Origin: Streptomyces eurocidicus
Lineage (GTDB): Bacteria > Actinomycetota > Actinomycetes > Streptomycetales > Streptomycetaceae
Length of the DNA stretch: 64,000 nucleotides
Direction of reading: 5' to 3'
Assembly: GCF_002891295.1 (NCBI RefSeq)
Contig: NZ_LGUI01000005.1
Location: forward strand, 62,001-126,000
Shown piece by piece: positions 10,294 through 18,028 of the stretch. Positions within the stretch are counted from its first letter, which is position 1, and every line of letters starts with the position of its first letter. The translations under genes were made by a program, and so were the position numbers. The notes beneath the pieces were generated by a model. That model searched no databases, was not told the origin of the DNA, and worked only from the letters and a program-made list of their open reading frames with translations.

Positions 10294-11502
10294 ATGAGCG
10301 GCTTCCTGTTCGTCGTGCCCCCGTTCGCGGGACACGTCAACCCCACCATCGGCGTCGCCGCGGAACTGGTCCGGCGCGGCCACCGGGTCGCCTGGGCGGG
10401 CCCGCCGTACGCCGTGGAACCGCTGGTGGGAGCGTCGGCCACCGTGTTCCCCTGCGCGGCCCGGGGAGCGGTGGATCCGCGGGCACCGGCTCCCGACGCG
10501 TGGTCCCCGCCCCCGGAACAGCAGGGTGCGGCGGCACTGATGTCCCTGTGGGAGCACTGTCTGGAACCGCTCGCGGAGGCCATGGCCCCCGGGGTCCTGG
10601 CCGCCGTACGGGAATTCCGGCCGGATGTGCTCGTCGCCGACCAGCAGGCCCTCGCCGGAGGTCTGGTGGCCGAACGGCTGGGGATCCCCTGGGCCACCTC
10701 GGCGACGACCTCGGCGGAGTCCACCGCGCTGGCCGGCACGCCGCAGCTGCGGGCCTGGCTCGACGGACGGATCCAGGACCTGCGAAGACGCGTGGGCGTA
10801 CGGAACGACCGGTCCGACCCGCGCCGTTCGGACCACCTCGTCCTGATGTTCACCACCGAGGCGCTGGCGGGCCCGGCCGGGCGCTTCGGCGCGCAGGTGC
10901 GGCTGGTCGGGCCGTCCCTCGCCCCACGCCCCCGCGCGGGCGGCTTCCCCTGGCACCGTCTGGACGGCGCGCGTCCCACCGTGCTGATCACGCTCGGCAC
11001 GGTGAGCGGCGACGCCGGGGCCCGCTTCCTCCCCGCCTGCGCCGCCGCGGTGCGCGAGCGGTCCGGCGCGGTCCAAGCGGTGATCGCCGACCCGTCCGGC
11101 ACCGTGCGCGACACCGGCGACGGAATTCTCGTCCTGCCGCACGTGCCCCAGCTCACCCTGTTGGAGCGGTGCTCGGCCGTGCTCTGCCACGGCGGCCACA
11201 ACACCGTCTGCGAGGCCCTGTGGCACGGACTGCCCCTCGTCGTCGCACCCGTCCGGTACGACCAGCCCGTGATCGCCTCCCAGGTGGTCCGGGCGGGAGC
11301 CGGGCTGCGCGTCCGGTTCCGGCACGCGACCGCCGACCGGATCGGAGCGGCCCTCGACGCCGTCCTCGGCGAGCCGCGGTTCCGGGCCGCGGCCCGGGGC
11401 GTGGGGGAATCCTTCCGGGCGGCGGGAGGCGCCGCCGCCGCGGCCTCGCACCTCGGACGACTCGCGGCCCGCACCGCGGCGATACGCGCCCGGGCCCGGT
11501 GA
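10294..11502 (+). CDS. UGT/MGT-type glycosyltransferase (GT1)
   Basis: 402 aa from an ATG 13 nt after the ACP stop, in the same operon. The N-terminus (FLFVVPPFAGHVNPTIGVA) is the acceptor-domain start of macrolide-type glycosyltransferases. The C-terminal half carries the nucleotide-sugar signature around residues 280-330 (LPHVPQLTLL, CHGGHNTVCEALWHGLPLV). Length is normal for the family. It should move a sugar from an NDP-sugar to a hydroxyl or carboxyl acceptor. Its place directly after the ACP suggests the acceptor is the polyketide or lipid made by the two upstream synthases. No sugar-nucleotide biosynthesis genes are visible in the window, so a common cellular NDP-sugar is the likely donor. 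The stop lies inside a 22-bp tandem duplication. Confidence 0.88.
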   Translation: MSGFLFVVPPFAGHVNPTIGVAAELVRRGHRVAWAGPPYAVEPLVGASATVFPCAARGAVDPRAPAPDAWSPPPEQQGAAALMSLWEHCLEPLAEAMAPGVLAAVREFRPDVLVADQQALAGGLVAERLGIPWATSATTSAESTALAGTPQLRAWLDGRIQDLRRRVGVRNDRSDPRRSDHLVLMFTTEALAGPAGRFGAQVRLVGPSLAPRPRAGGFPWHRLDGARPTVLITLGTVSGDAGARFLPACAAAVRERSGAVQAVIADPSGTVRDTGDGILVLPHVPQLTLLERCSAVLCHGGHNTVCEALWHGLPLVVAPVRYDQPVIASQVVRAGAGLRVRFRHATADRIGAALDAVLGEPRFRAAARGVGESFRAAGGAAAAASHLGRLAARTAAIRARAR

Positions 11503-11534
11503 ACAGGACTCCCGGGCCCGGTGAACAGGACTCC
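11491..11534. repeat. 22-bp perfect tandem duplication
   Basis: Two adjacent identical 22-bp units at 11491-11512 and 11513-11534, each starting cgggcccggtgaacagg. The first copy contains the last codons and TGA of the glycosyltransferase. The second reproduces the same stop-proximal sequence as spacer before the methyltransferase, adding 22 bp of leader and an extra GTG at 11521. Confidence 0.95.
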
Positions 11535-11577
11535 CGCCCCACCTCCGGATCCCCCCTCCTCCCCCAGGAGTTCACCC

Positions 11578-12648
11578 ATGCTCCCTTCCCCTCCGCCCCC
11601 CACTCCCGAGCAGCGGGCTTCCTACCGTGCCGCGCTCGCCCAGGGTGTGGACCGCTTCCTGTGCGCGCCCCGGACCACCTGCCCTTGGTGTGACGCCGGG
11701 CGCCTCCGTCACCGCCTGCACACCACGGACCTCCTGCAGCGCAAGCCGGGAAGGTTCACCCTCGACCAGTGCCTCGGCTGCGGCCACATCTTCCAGAACC
11801 CGCGGCTGAACGAGGACGGTCTGGATTTCTACTACCGGGACTTCTACGACGGCTACTGGGAGGAACGCGCCGGGGAGACCTGGGCGAGCCTGCGGCGGGC
11901 GTACGAGGAACGCGCCGCGTTCGCGGCCCGCCATGTCCGGCCGAAGACATGGCTGGACGTCGGCACCGGGCACGGCCACTTCTGCGCGGCCGCCGCGGAC
12001 CGGTTCCCCGGCACGGTCTTCGACGGCCTCGACCGGGGCAACGGCGTCGAACTCGCCGCCCGGCGAGGATGGATCGACCGCGCCCACCGCGGCCTGTTCG
12101 CCGATCTGGCACCCACCTTGGCCGACGCCTACGACATGGTCAGCATGCAGCACTACCTGGAGCACACGATCGATCCGCAGCGGGAGCTACGGGCCGCGGC
12201 CCGGGTCGTACGCCCCGGAGGCCACCTCTTCATCGAAGTTCCCGACCCCGAGTGCCGGTTCGGCCGCGCCCTGGGCCGCTGGTGGATGCCCTGGTTCCAG
12301 CCGCAGCACCTGCATCTGATGCCCTTGGCGAACCTCCGGCGCCACCTGGAGGGCCTCGGGTTCACGGTGGTCGCCCAGCAGCGCTGCAATTTCAACGGCC
12401 CCGTCAATCTCCTGTACTCCACCTACCTCCGCCTCCACAACGCAGCTCCCGCCCCGGACGCCCCCTGGTTCCCCACGGCGCCGTCACGGCTTCGCAGGAA
12501 CGCCCGCAAGGCGGTGTTCCTCGGCGCGCTGCCCCTGCTCGTCGCGATGAAGGCCGCCGACCACCTGGCCGGGCTCCTCCCGTCCGGCGCCCGCGTGACC
12601 GACGCGTACCGGCTCCTGGCCCGCCGGGAGCTCGCGGGGCCGGAGTGA
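11578..12648 (+). CDS. Class I SAM methyltransferase with N-terminal zinc ribbon
   Basis: 356 aa from ATG 11578, preceded by CAGGAG at about 11561-11566; the GTG at 11521 lacks a ribosome site and would add a Pro/Ser-rich leader. Residues 35-75 hold two cysteine pairs (CPWC and CLGCGH) spaced like the zinc ribbon of sugar- and lipid-acting methyltransferases. The SAM-binding loop is LDVGTGHGHF at about 123, and motif MVSMQHYLEH follows. The C-terminal part has a hydrophobic stretch (AVFLGALPLLVAMKAADHLAG) that may contact membrane or a lipid substrate. It lies 75 nt after the glycosyltransferase on the same strand, so it is probably a tailoring enzyme of system I acting on the sugar or on the lipid. 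The exact acceptor cannot be told from sequence. Confidence 0.82.
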   Translation: MLPSPPPPTPEQRASYRAALAQGVDRFLCAPRTTCPWCDAGRLRHRLHTTDLLQRKPGRFTLDQCLGCGHIFQNPRLNEDGLDFYYRDFYDGYWEERAGETWASLRRAYEERAAFAARHVRPKTWLDVGTGHGHFCAAAADRFPGTVFDGLDRGNGVELAARRGWIDRAHRGLFADLAPTLADAYDMVSMQHYLEHTIDPQRELRAAARVVRPGGHLFIEVPDPECRFGRALGRWWMPWFQPQHLHLMPLANLRRHLEGLGFTVVAQQRCNFNGPVNLLYSTYLRLHNAAPAPDAPWFPTAPSRLRRNARKAVFLGALPLLVAMKAADHLAGLLPSGARVTDAYRLLARRELAGPE

Positions 12649-12652
12649 TTCG

Positions 12653-12678
12653 CCGTCCGCTCCCGGGTGAGCGGACGG
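12653..12678. terminator. Hairpin between convergent genes
   Basis: A perfect 10-bp stem, CCGTCCGCTC at 12653-12662 and GAGCGGACGG at 12669-12678, with a 6-nt loop. It lies between the stop codons of the convergent methyltransferase and P450 genes, so it could terminate both. There is no T-tract, as is common in Streptomyces. Confidence 0.65.
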
Positions 12679-12683
12679 TGCCG

Positions 12684-13892
12684 TCACCAGGCGACGGGCA
12701 GTTCCACGGGGTGGCGCCAGATCGAGCCCGTGTTCCACCGGACCTCCTCGGCCGGCACCGCCAGCCGCAGCCCGGGGAATCGCTTGATCAGCGTGCCGAA
12801 GGCGACCTGGAGCTCCATGGCGGCGAGTGGGGCGCCGAGGCAGTGGTGGGAGCCCCAGCCGAAGGTCATGTGGGCGGGCTTCGGCCTGTCGAGGTCCAGT
12901 TCGTCAGGCCGGTCGAATTTATTGGCGTCACGATTAGCCGTCAGGTAGGACACGTGCACGATGTCACCCGCCTTGATCCTCGCCCCGCTCAGCACCACGT
13001 CCTCCATGGCCACCCGCGGGATCCCGACGCCCTCCTTGCGGAACGGGATGAACCGCAGCAGTTCCTCCAGCGCCCGGGGGAGCGTCTCGGGTCGCTCGCG
13101 GAGCCTCGCGTACAACTCGGGGCGGCTCAGCAGGGTGTAGGAGATGTTCACCAGCTCGTACGAGGTGGGCTCCTGGCCGGTGAGAAACAGGAGCACGGCC
13201 ATGGCGGCCAGTTCCCGGTCGTCGAGGAACTCGTCCCCGTCGCGGGCCCGGGCCAGGGCGCTGATCAGGTCGTCGCCGGGGTCGGCCCGGCGCCGCGCCG
13301 CCAGCTCGGAGAAGCAGGCGCGCAGCTCGTCCTGGGAACGCTTCGCGTCCTCGCGGCCGGCGGATCCGCCGTGCGTCATCGTCCTGGCGTGGGAGCACAG
13401 CCGGGGCCGCTCTTCCTCGGGGATGTCGAAGACCTCGCAGATGGTCGTCATGGGAAGCGACGACGTCATGTGCCGCACGAGGTCTGCCGGGGAGCCGCTC
13501 TCCTCCAGGCCGTCCAGCAGGCCGTCGACGACGCGCTGTGCGCGTTCCCGCATGCGGTCCACACACCGCGGCGTGAAGCCCTTGGCGATCAGGCGGCGCA
13601 GCCGGCTGCCGGCCGGTGGGTCCATCATGTTGAGGGGCCCGGCCTGGTTGTTCGGCTCGGGTGTCATGCGCGGGTAGTCCAGGCCTACGACGGCGTCGCG
13701 GCTGAAACGGCGGTCCGTGGTGACCGTGCGCACGTCCTCGTAGCCGGTGACGAGCCAGGCGTCGCCCTCGCCGTAGGGCATGCGGATGCGGGAGACGGGC
13801 TCTTCCGTCATCAGGTGCCGGAGCTGCGGGTCGAATTCGAGCGCGTCGGCGAAGGCGAAATGACAGGTCCGTACGGTGGCACCGGGCTCCAT
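12684..13892 (-). CDS. Cytochrome P450
   Basis: 402 aa from the ATG at 13892, chosen because GGAG stands 8 nt upstream in the transcript; the frame stays open further without homology. Heme motif FGWGSHHCLG has the axial thiolate Cys351. The K-helix ExxR is in LEELLRF and the I-helix oxygen-activation stretch is LFLTGQEPTSYEL. Length and motifs fit bacterial class I P450s that need separate ferredoxin partners, none of which is nearby. It converges on system I and is divergent from the 2-methylisoborneol operon, so it could hydroxylate the system I product or act independently. A short patch at about 12915-12940 uses AAT, AAA and CGT codons that are rare in the surrounding genes. Confidence 0.93.
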   Translation of the reverse strand: MEPGATVRTCHFAFADALEFDPQLRHLMTEEPVSRIRMPYGEGDAWLVTGYEDVRTVTTDRRFSRDAVVGLDYPRMTPEPNNQAGPLNMMDPPAGSRLRRLIAKGFTPRCVDRMRERAQRVVDGLLDGLEESGSPADLVRHMTSSLPMTTICEVFDIPEEERPRLCSHARTMTHGGSAGREDAKRSQDELRACFSELAARRRADPGDDLISALARARDGDEFLDDRELAAMAVLLFLTGQEPTSYELVNISYTLLSRPELYARLRERPETLPRALEELLRFIPFRKEGVGIPRVAMEDVVLSGARIKAGDIVHVSYLTANRDANKFDRPDELDLDRPKPAHMTFGWGSHHCLGAPLAAMELQVAFGTLIKRFPGLRLAVPAEEVRWNTGSIWRHPVELPVAW

Positions 13893-14495
13893 CGCGGGTG
13901 CTCCAGTCTCGAGGCGACATCTCGGAGGGCGCCCGACAGGCCGAGGGTCGGACGCTACGCGGATACCCACCGCCTCGCACGGCTACCTGTCGAGGTGTCC
14001 GAATTCCTCTGAATGGGCGACCGCGAGCCCTTTCCCCCGTACCGGCCTGAACGTTGTTTTCCGCGACACCGGAATCACCACCGGCCAGGCGCTGTCACGG
14101 CACGGCGAGCGGCGGGTGCGCGGCACCCGGCCCGTGCGTGACCGCCTGCCGACGTCCGCCACCTCCTACGGCAATCGACTCCCAACCGCCCTCTCTCCCC
14201 TGCCGATTCACCCGCAGAGCATGTTTTCGACCGGGTCCGAATGCCGTCGGCCGCCCGGGCAAACGTCATACGAGGCAAGGTCACCGCATCGGGGTAATAT
14301 TTATGGTTTTTCCGGGGCGGGTGGGCGTGCGGCCGTTACTGTTCCCCAGCCAGGATCCGGACGGATTCCCGGCCATCAGCCACTTCTTCCTCTTTCGCCG
14401 GTGAGCACGCGCATACGCCGGTCACCACTCTCACTGAGCACGCCCGGGATCCGGGACGGTCCACCCGAGTCACCGAGGAGTCTAAGGAGTTACGG
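13893..14495. promoter_or_regulatory. 603-bp divergent intergenic region
   Basis: No convincing gene was found here. It lies between the divergent P450 and 2-methylisoborneol synthase genes and must hold both promoters. An AT-rich island (taatatttatggtttttcc, about 14295-14313) stands out in otherwise GC-rich DNA and is the best candidate for a promoter core. The synthase has a strong ribosome site, AAGGAG, 8 nt before ATG 14496. No cyclic-nucleotide-binding (EshA-type) gene is present, although one often accompanies this operon in other Streptomyces. Confidence 0.5.
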
Positions 14496-15800
14496 ATGCC
14501 CGACACCCGGCCTTCCCCTCTGCAGCCGAGCCAGCCGGCCGCCGACGGCGCCCGGCCCTTCCTGCCTTCCTCGCCCGCGCTGCCCTTCCTCCCCGCGCCC
14601 GGCACGGGAGCCGTGGCCCCGCCCGACGACGGCCCGGACGACGGCGTCGCCGCCGGGCACGTACGGGAGGACGCCGCCGCGGTGGGGCGGCCGAGCCCCG
14701 GCCTGGAGCTGATCCTGCGCGGTCCCACCGGGCTGGGTACGGCGGGCCTGCGCCTGGCCCCGCGCGAGGAGCCCCCGGCGCCCGCACCCGAGGCGGCCGA
14801 GGAGGCGGGGAAACCGACGGCGGGAAACCCCATCCCGGGCCTCTACCACCACCCGGTGCCGGAGCCCGATCCCGTACGGGTGGAGGAGGTCAGCCGCAGG
14901 ATCAAGGCATGGGCGCTGGACGAGGTCGAGTTGTATCCCGAGGAGTGGGAGGACCAGTTCGACGGATTCTCCGTGGGGCGCTACATGGTCGCCTGCCATC
15001 CGGACGCTCCCACCGTCGACCATCTGATGCTCGCCGCGCGACTGATGGTGGCCGAGAACGCGGTCGACGACTGCTACTGCGAGGACCACGGCGGCTCACC
15101 CATCGGCCTCGGTGGGCGCCTGCTGCTGGCGCACACGGCTCTCGACGCCCTCCACACGACGCCGGAGTACCAGCCGCAGTGGGCGCGGTCGCTCCACTCC
15201 GACGCACCACGGCGCTCCTACCGTTCCGCCATGGAGTACCTGCTCCAGGAAGCCAGCCCGTCCCAGGCCGACCGCTTCCGGCACGACATGGCCCGTCTGC
15301 ACATGGGATACCTCGCCGAGGCGGCCTGGGCCCAGGCGGATCACGTCCCCGAGGTGTGGGAATACCTGGCGATGCGGCAGTTCAACAACTTCCGCCCCTG
15401 CCCCACCATCACCGATACCGTCGGGGGCTACGAACTGCCGGCGGACCTCCATGCGCGGCCCGACATGCAACGGGTCATCGCGCTCGCCGGGAACGCCTCC
15501 ACCATCGTCAACGACCTGTATTCCTACACCAAGGAACTCGCCAGTCCCGGTCGGCACTTGAACCTGCCCGTAGTGATCGCCGAACGTGAGGGCCTCTCCG
15601 AGCGGGACGCCTATCTGAAGGCGGTCGAGGTACACAACGGCCTCATGCACGACTTCGAGGCCGAAGCCGCCGCCGTGGCCGCCGCCTGCCCCGTCCCGAG
15701 CGTGCTGCGCTTCCTGCGGGGAGTGGCCGTGTGGGTCGACGGCAACCACTACTGGCACCAGACCAACACCTATCGCTATAGCCTGCCCGATTTCTGGTAA
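14496..15800 (+). CDS. 2-methylisoborneol synthase (terpene cyclase)
   Basis: 434 aa. It cyclises 2-methylgeranyl diphosphate to 2-methylisoborneol, the musty-smelling C11 terpenoid. The metal-binding aspartate-rich motif is DDCYCE at 191-196. The NSE triad is NDLYSYTKE at 339-347 with Asn339, Ser343 and Glu347. NPIPGLYHHPVPEP precedes the catalytic domain. The roughly 110-residue Pro/Ala-rich N-terminal tail is normal for this enzyme family and is probably disordered. GTG of the methyltransferase follows after 15 nt, so both are co-transcribed. The start has AAGGAG at ideal spacing. Confidence 0.95.
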   Translation: MPDTRPSPLQPSQPAADGARPFLPSSPALPFLPAPGTGAVAPPDDGPDDGVAAGHVREDAAAVGRPSPGLELILRGPTGLGTAGLRLAPREEPPAPAPEAAEEAGKPTAGNPIPGLYHHPVPEPDPVRVEEVSRRIKAWALDEVELYPEEWEDQFDGFSVGRYMVACHPDAPTVDHLMLAARLMVAENAVDDCYCEDHGGSPIGLGGRLLLAHTALDALHTTPEYQPQWARSLHSDAPRRSYRSAMEYLLQEASPSQADRFRHDMARLHMGYLAEAAWAQADHVPEVWEYLAMRQFNNFRPCPTITDTVGGYELPADLHARPDMQRVIALAGNASTIVNDLYSYTKELASPGRHLNLPVVIAEREGLSERDAYLKAVEVHNGLMHDFEAEAAAVAAACPVPSVLRFLRGVAVWVDGNHYWHQTNTYRYSLPDFW

Positions 15801-15815
15801 GGACGGTACGCATCC

Positions 15816-16697
15816 GTGTCCAGCACCCATCACGTCGCCCCCGCCACCCCGGTGTTCGTCCCCGCCCCGACGACGCCCTACCAAGGGGACATCGCCCGTT
15901 ACTGGGACCATGAGGCCAGGCCCGTGAACCTGCGTCTCGGTGACGTCGACGGCCTCTACCACCACCACTACGGCATCGGCGACATCGATCACGCCGCCCT
16001 CGGTGACTCCGAGGACAGCGAGTACGAGAAGAAACTGATCGCCGAGCTCCACCGGCTGGAGTCGGCGCAGGCCGAACTCCTTCTGGACCACCTCGGCGCC
16101 GTCCGGCGCGAGGACACGCTCGTGGACGCCGGGTGCGGCCGCGGCGGCTCGATGGTCATGGCCCACCAGCGCTTCGGCTGCCGCGTCGAGGGCGTCACCC
16201 TGTCGGCCAAGCAGGCCGACTTCGGCAACCGGCGCGCCCGCGAACTCGGCATCGAGGACCACGTCCACGCCCGCGTCTGCAACATGCTCAACACGCCCTT
16301 CGAGACCGGGCAGGCAGCGGCCTCGTGGAACAACGAGTCGAGCATGTACGTCGACCTGCACGACCTCTTCGCCGAGCATTCCCGCATCCTCGCGATCGGC
16401 GGCCGCTATGTGACCATCACCGGGTGCTGGAATCCGCGGTACGGTCAGCCGTCCAAGCTGATCTCCCAGATCAACGCGCACTTCGAGTGCAACATCCACT
16501 CCCGCCGGGAGTACCTGCGCGCCATGGCCGACAACCGTCTCGTACCGCAGGCCGTCGTCGACCTGACCCCCGCGGCCCTGCCCTACTGGGAGCTGCGAGC
16601 CACGTCGTCCCTGGTCACCGGCATCGAGGATGCCTTCATCAACTCGTACAAGGACGGCTCCTTCCAGTACGTCCTGATCGCCGCCGACCGCGTCTGA
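15816..16697 (+). CDS. Geranyl diphosphate 2-C-methyltransferase
   Basis: 293 aa from a GTG 15 nt after the synthase stop, with AAGGAC overlapping that stop as ribosome site. It transfers a methyl group from SAM to C2 of geranyl diphosphate, giving the non-canonical C11 substrate for the upstream cyclase. Features match the family: YWDHEARPVNLRLGDVDG near the N-terminus, the SAM loop DAGCGRGGS at about 104, and WNNESSMYVD in the active-site region. Length is typical. Together with the preceding gene this forms the two-gene 2-methylisoborneol operon known from S. coelicolor and others. Confidence 0.95.
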   Translation: MSSTHHVAPATPVFVPAPTTPYQGDIARYWDHEARPVNLRLGDVDGLYHHHYGIGDIDHAALGDSEDSEYEKKLIAELHRLESAQAELLLDHLGAVRREDTLVDAGCGRGGSMVMAHQRFGCRVEGVTLSAKQADFGNRRARELGIEDHVHARVCNMLNTPFETGQAAASWNNESSMYVDLHDLFAEHSRILAIGGRYVTITGCWNPRYGQPSKLISQINAHFECNIHSRREYLRAMADNRLVPQAVVDLTPAALPYWELRATSSLVTGIEDAFINSYKDGSFQYVLIAADRV

Positions 16698-16711
16698 CCA
16701 CCACCGCCGAA

Positions 16712-16744
16712 GGGGCCGGGTCGTCGCCCGACGGACCCGGCCCC
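16712..16744 (+). terminator. Strong hairpin after the 2-MIB operon
   Basis: An 11-bp perfect stem, GGGGCCGGGTC at 16712-16722 and GACCCGGCCCC at 16734-16744. The 11-nt loop can itself pair GTCG with CGAC. It begins 14 nt after the methyltransferase stop, placing the operon end here. Confidence 0.8.
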
Positions 16745-16926
16745 CGGCACGCGCCGGTCCGGCGGCTCCCGCGGTGCCCGCCCGGGGCTTCGGCCCGGCC
16801 CGCCCGTTCGCGAGAATGCCTCGCCCGGCGCGCGGGGGCGAGCCTCACATGGTGTCCTGGCCGTGCGGGCGGTGCTCTCGCCCCCGGCCCGGGTGCCGGG
16901 CAGCGGCATGTCCCAGAGGAGCGGCC

Positions 16927-17880
16927 ATGGAGCATTCCACCCCCGACGGGCCCTCGCCGCCTTCCGGGGTTCCGCGGGTGGGTGCACCGGCGCCGCGGAG
17001 CCGTCTGTGGCTGCGGTGCCTGGTGGGTGGGCTGGTGCTGTGGTTGGTCACGGTCGTGGTCACGTACGGCACTCGGAACACCAACCTGCTGCCCACGGTG
17101 ATCCTGCTCGGCAGTTTCCTGACGCCGACGGTGTTCGCGCTGTGGGCCTACGAGCGGGACGGCCGCGGCCTGGGAGCGGATCTCCTGATGGGCTCCTTCG
17201 CGATCGGCGGCCTGCTCGGCGTACTCGGCGCATCCGTTCTGGAGACCTATCTGCTGCATCCGTCGGTCGGCTTGTTCCTCGGCGTCGGGCTGATCGAGGA
17301 GGCGGTCAAGCTCATCGCTCTGATGCTCGTCCTGCGCCGTCGCCCGCGGGTCCGCGGAGTGCGGGCCGGCACCGTCCTGGGAGCGGCGGTCGGCTTCGGG
17401 TTCGCGGCGTTCGAGAGCGCCGGGTACGCCTTCAACGCGGCCGTCACCGCCGGCGGTCTCGACCTGCGGGCGCTGGTGGAGACCGAGATCCTGCGCGGTC
17501 TGCTCGCCCCGTTCGGCCATGGGCTGTGGACCGCCGTCGCCGGCGGTGTGCTCCTCGCCCACCGGGAGCCCGGCGGCCGGTTCCGTTTCCCCGCGCCCGT
17601 CGTCGTCACCTATCTCGGCGTCGCCGTCCTGCACGCCCTGTGGGACTCCGTGCACGGCATCGCCGTGCTGCTCGTCGTCCTGCTCACCAGGACGTCTCTG
17701 GAGGCCCGGCTGTTCGCCGACGGCTATGTGCCCCGCCCCACCGCCGAGCAGAGGCACCTGTTCACGCTGTTCTCCGTGGGCGGCCTCGTCGTGGTCACCC
17801 TCGTCGGCCTGGGCTGGCTTCGCGCGCTGGTCCGGGGCGGGTCCGGTCCAGGGCGAACGCGACCGGCGGCGGACCCCTGA
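16927..17880 (+). CDS. PrsW-family intramembrane metalloprotease
   Basis: 317 aa from ATG 16927 with AGAGGAG 7 nt upstream; earlier in-frame starts lack a ribosome site. There are eight or so hydrophobic segments. Conserved PrsW features are GLIEEAVKL with Glu124-Glu125, FAAFESAGYAF, FGHGLWTA and a late HALWDS, which supply the glutamate and histidine ligands of the CPBP/PrsW metalloprotease fold. Such proteins cut membrane substrates such as anti-sigma factors, but the substrate here is unknown. No sigma/anti-sigma pair lies next to it. It is separated from the 2-methylisoborneol operon by a terminator, so it is probably an independent unit. Confidence 0.85.
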   Translation: MEHSTPDGPSPPSGVPRVGAPAPRSRLWLRCLVGGLVLWLVTVVVTYGTRNTNLLPTVILLGSFLTPTVFALWAYERDGRGLGADLLMGSFAIGGLLGVLGASVLETYLLHPSVGLFLGVGLIEEAVKLIALMLVLRRRPRVRGVRAGTVLGAAVGFGFAAFESAGYAFNAAVTAGGLDLRALVETEILRGLLAPFGHGLWTAVAGGVLLAHREPGGRFRFPAPVVVTYLGVAVLHALWDSVHGIAVLLVVLLTRTSLEARLFADGYVPRPTAEQRHLFTLFSVGGLVVVTLVGLGWLRALVRGGSGPGRTRPAADP

Positions 17881-17910
17881 GCCGATGCCCGGCGTCCTCG
17901 CCGACCGCTC

Positions 17911-17982
17911 CTTGCCGATGAGGACAATGAGTCGTGCATCCTGATGCAGGACATCGAGGGCAACGAGTTCTGTCTCGGCTGA
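17911..17982 (+). pseudogene. C-terminal scrap of a VOC/glyoxalase-like gene
   Basis: A 23-codon stretch read in one frame ends in CILMQDIEGNEFCLG and a TGA. This is the closing strand of actinobacterial VOC-superfamily (glyoxalase/bleomycin-resistance-like) proteins, which commonly finish with QDPEGNEFC. Nothing upstream in any frame continues the domain: the preceding DNA is the PrsW gene. It is a deletion remnant, not a gene. Confidence 0.6.
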
Positions 17983-18028
17983 GGGACCGCGGGCGGCACC
18001 CGCAACGGCGCGGCACACAAACGGCCCT

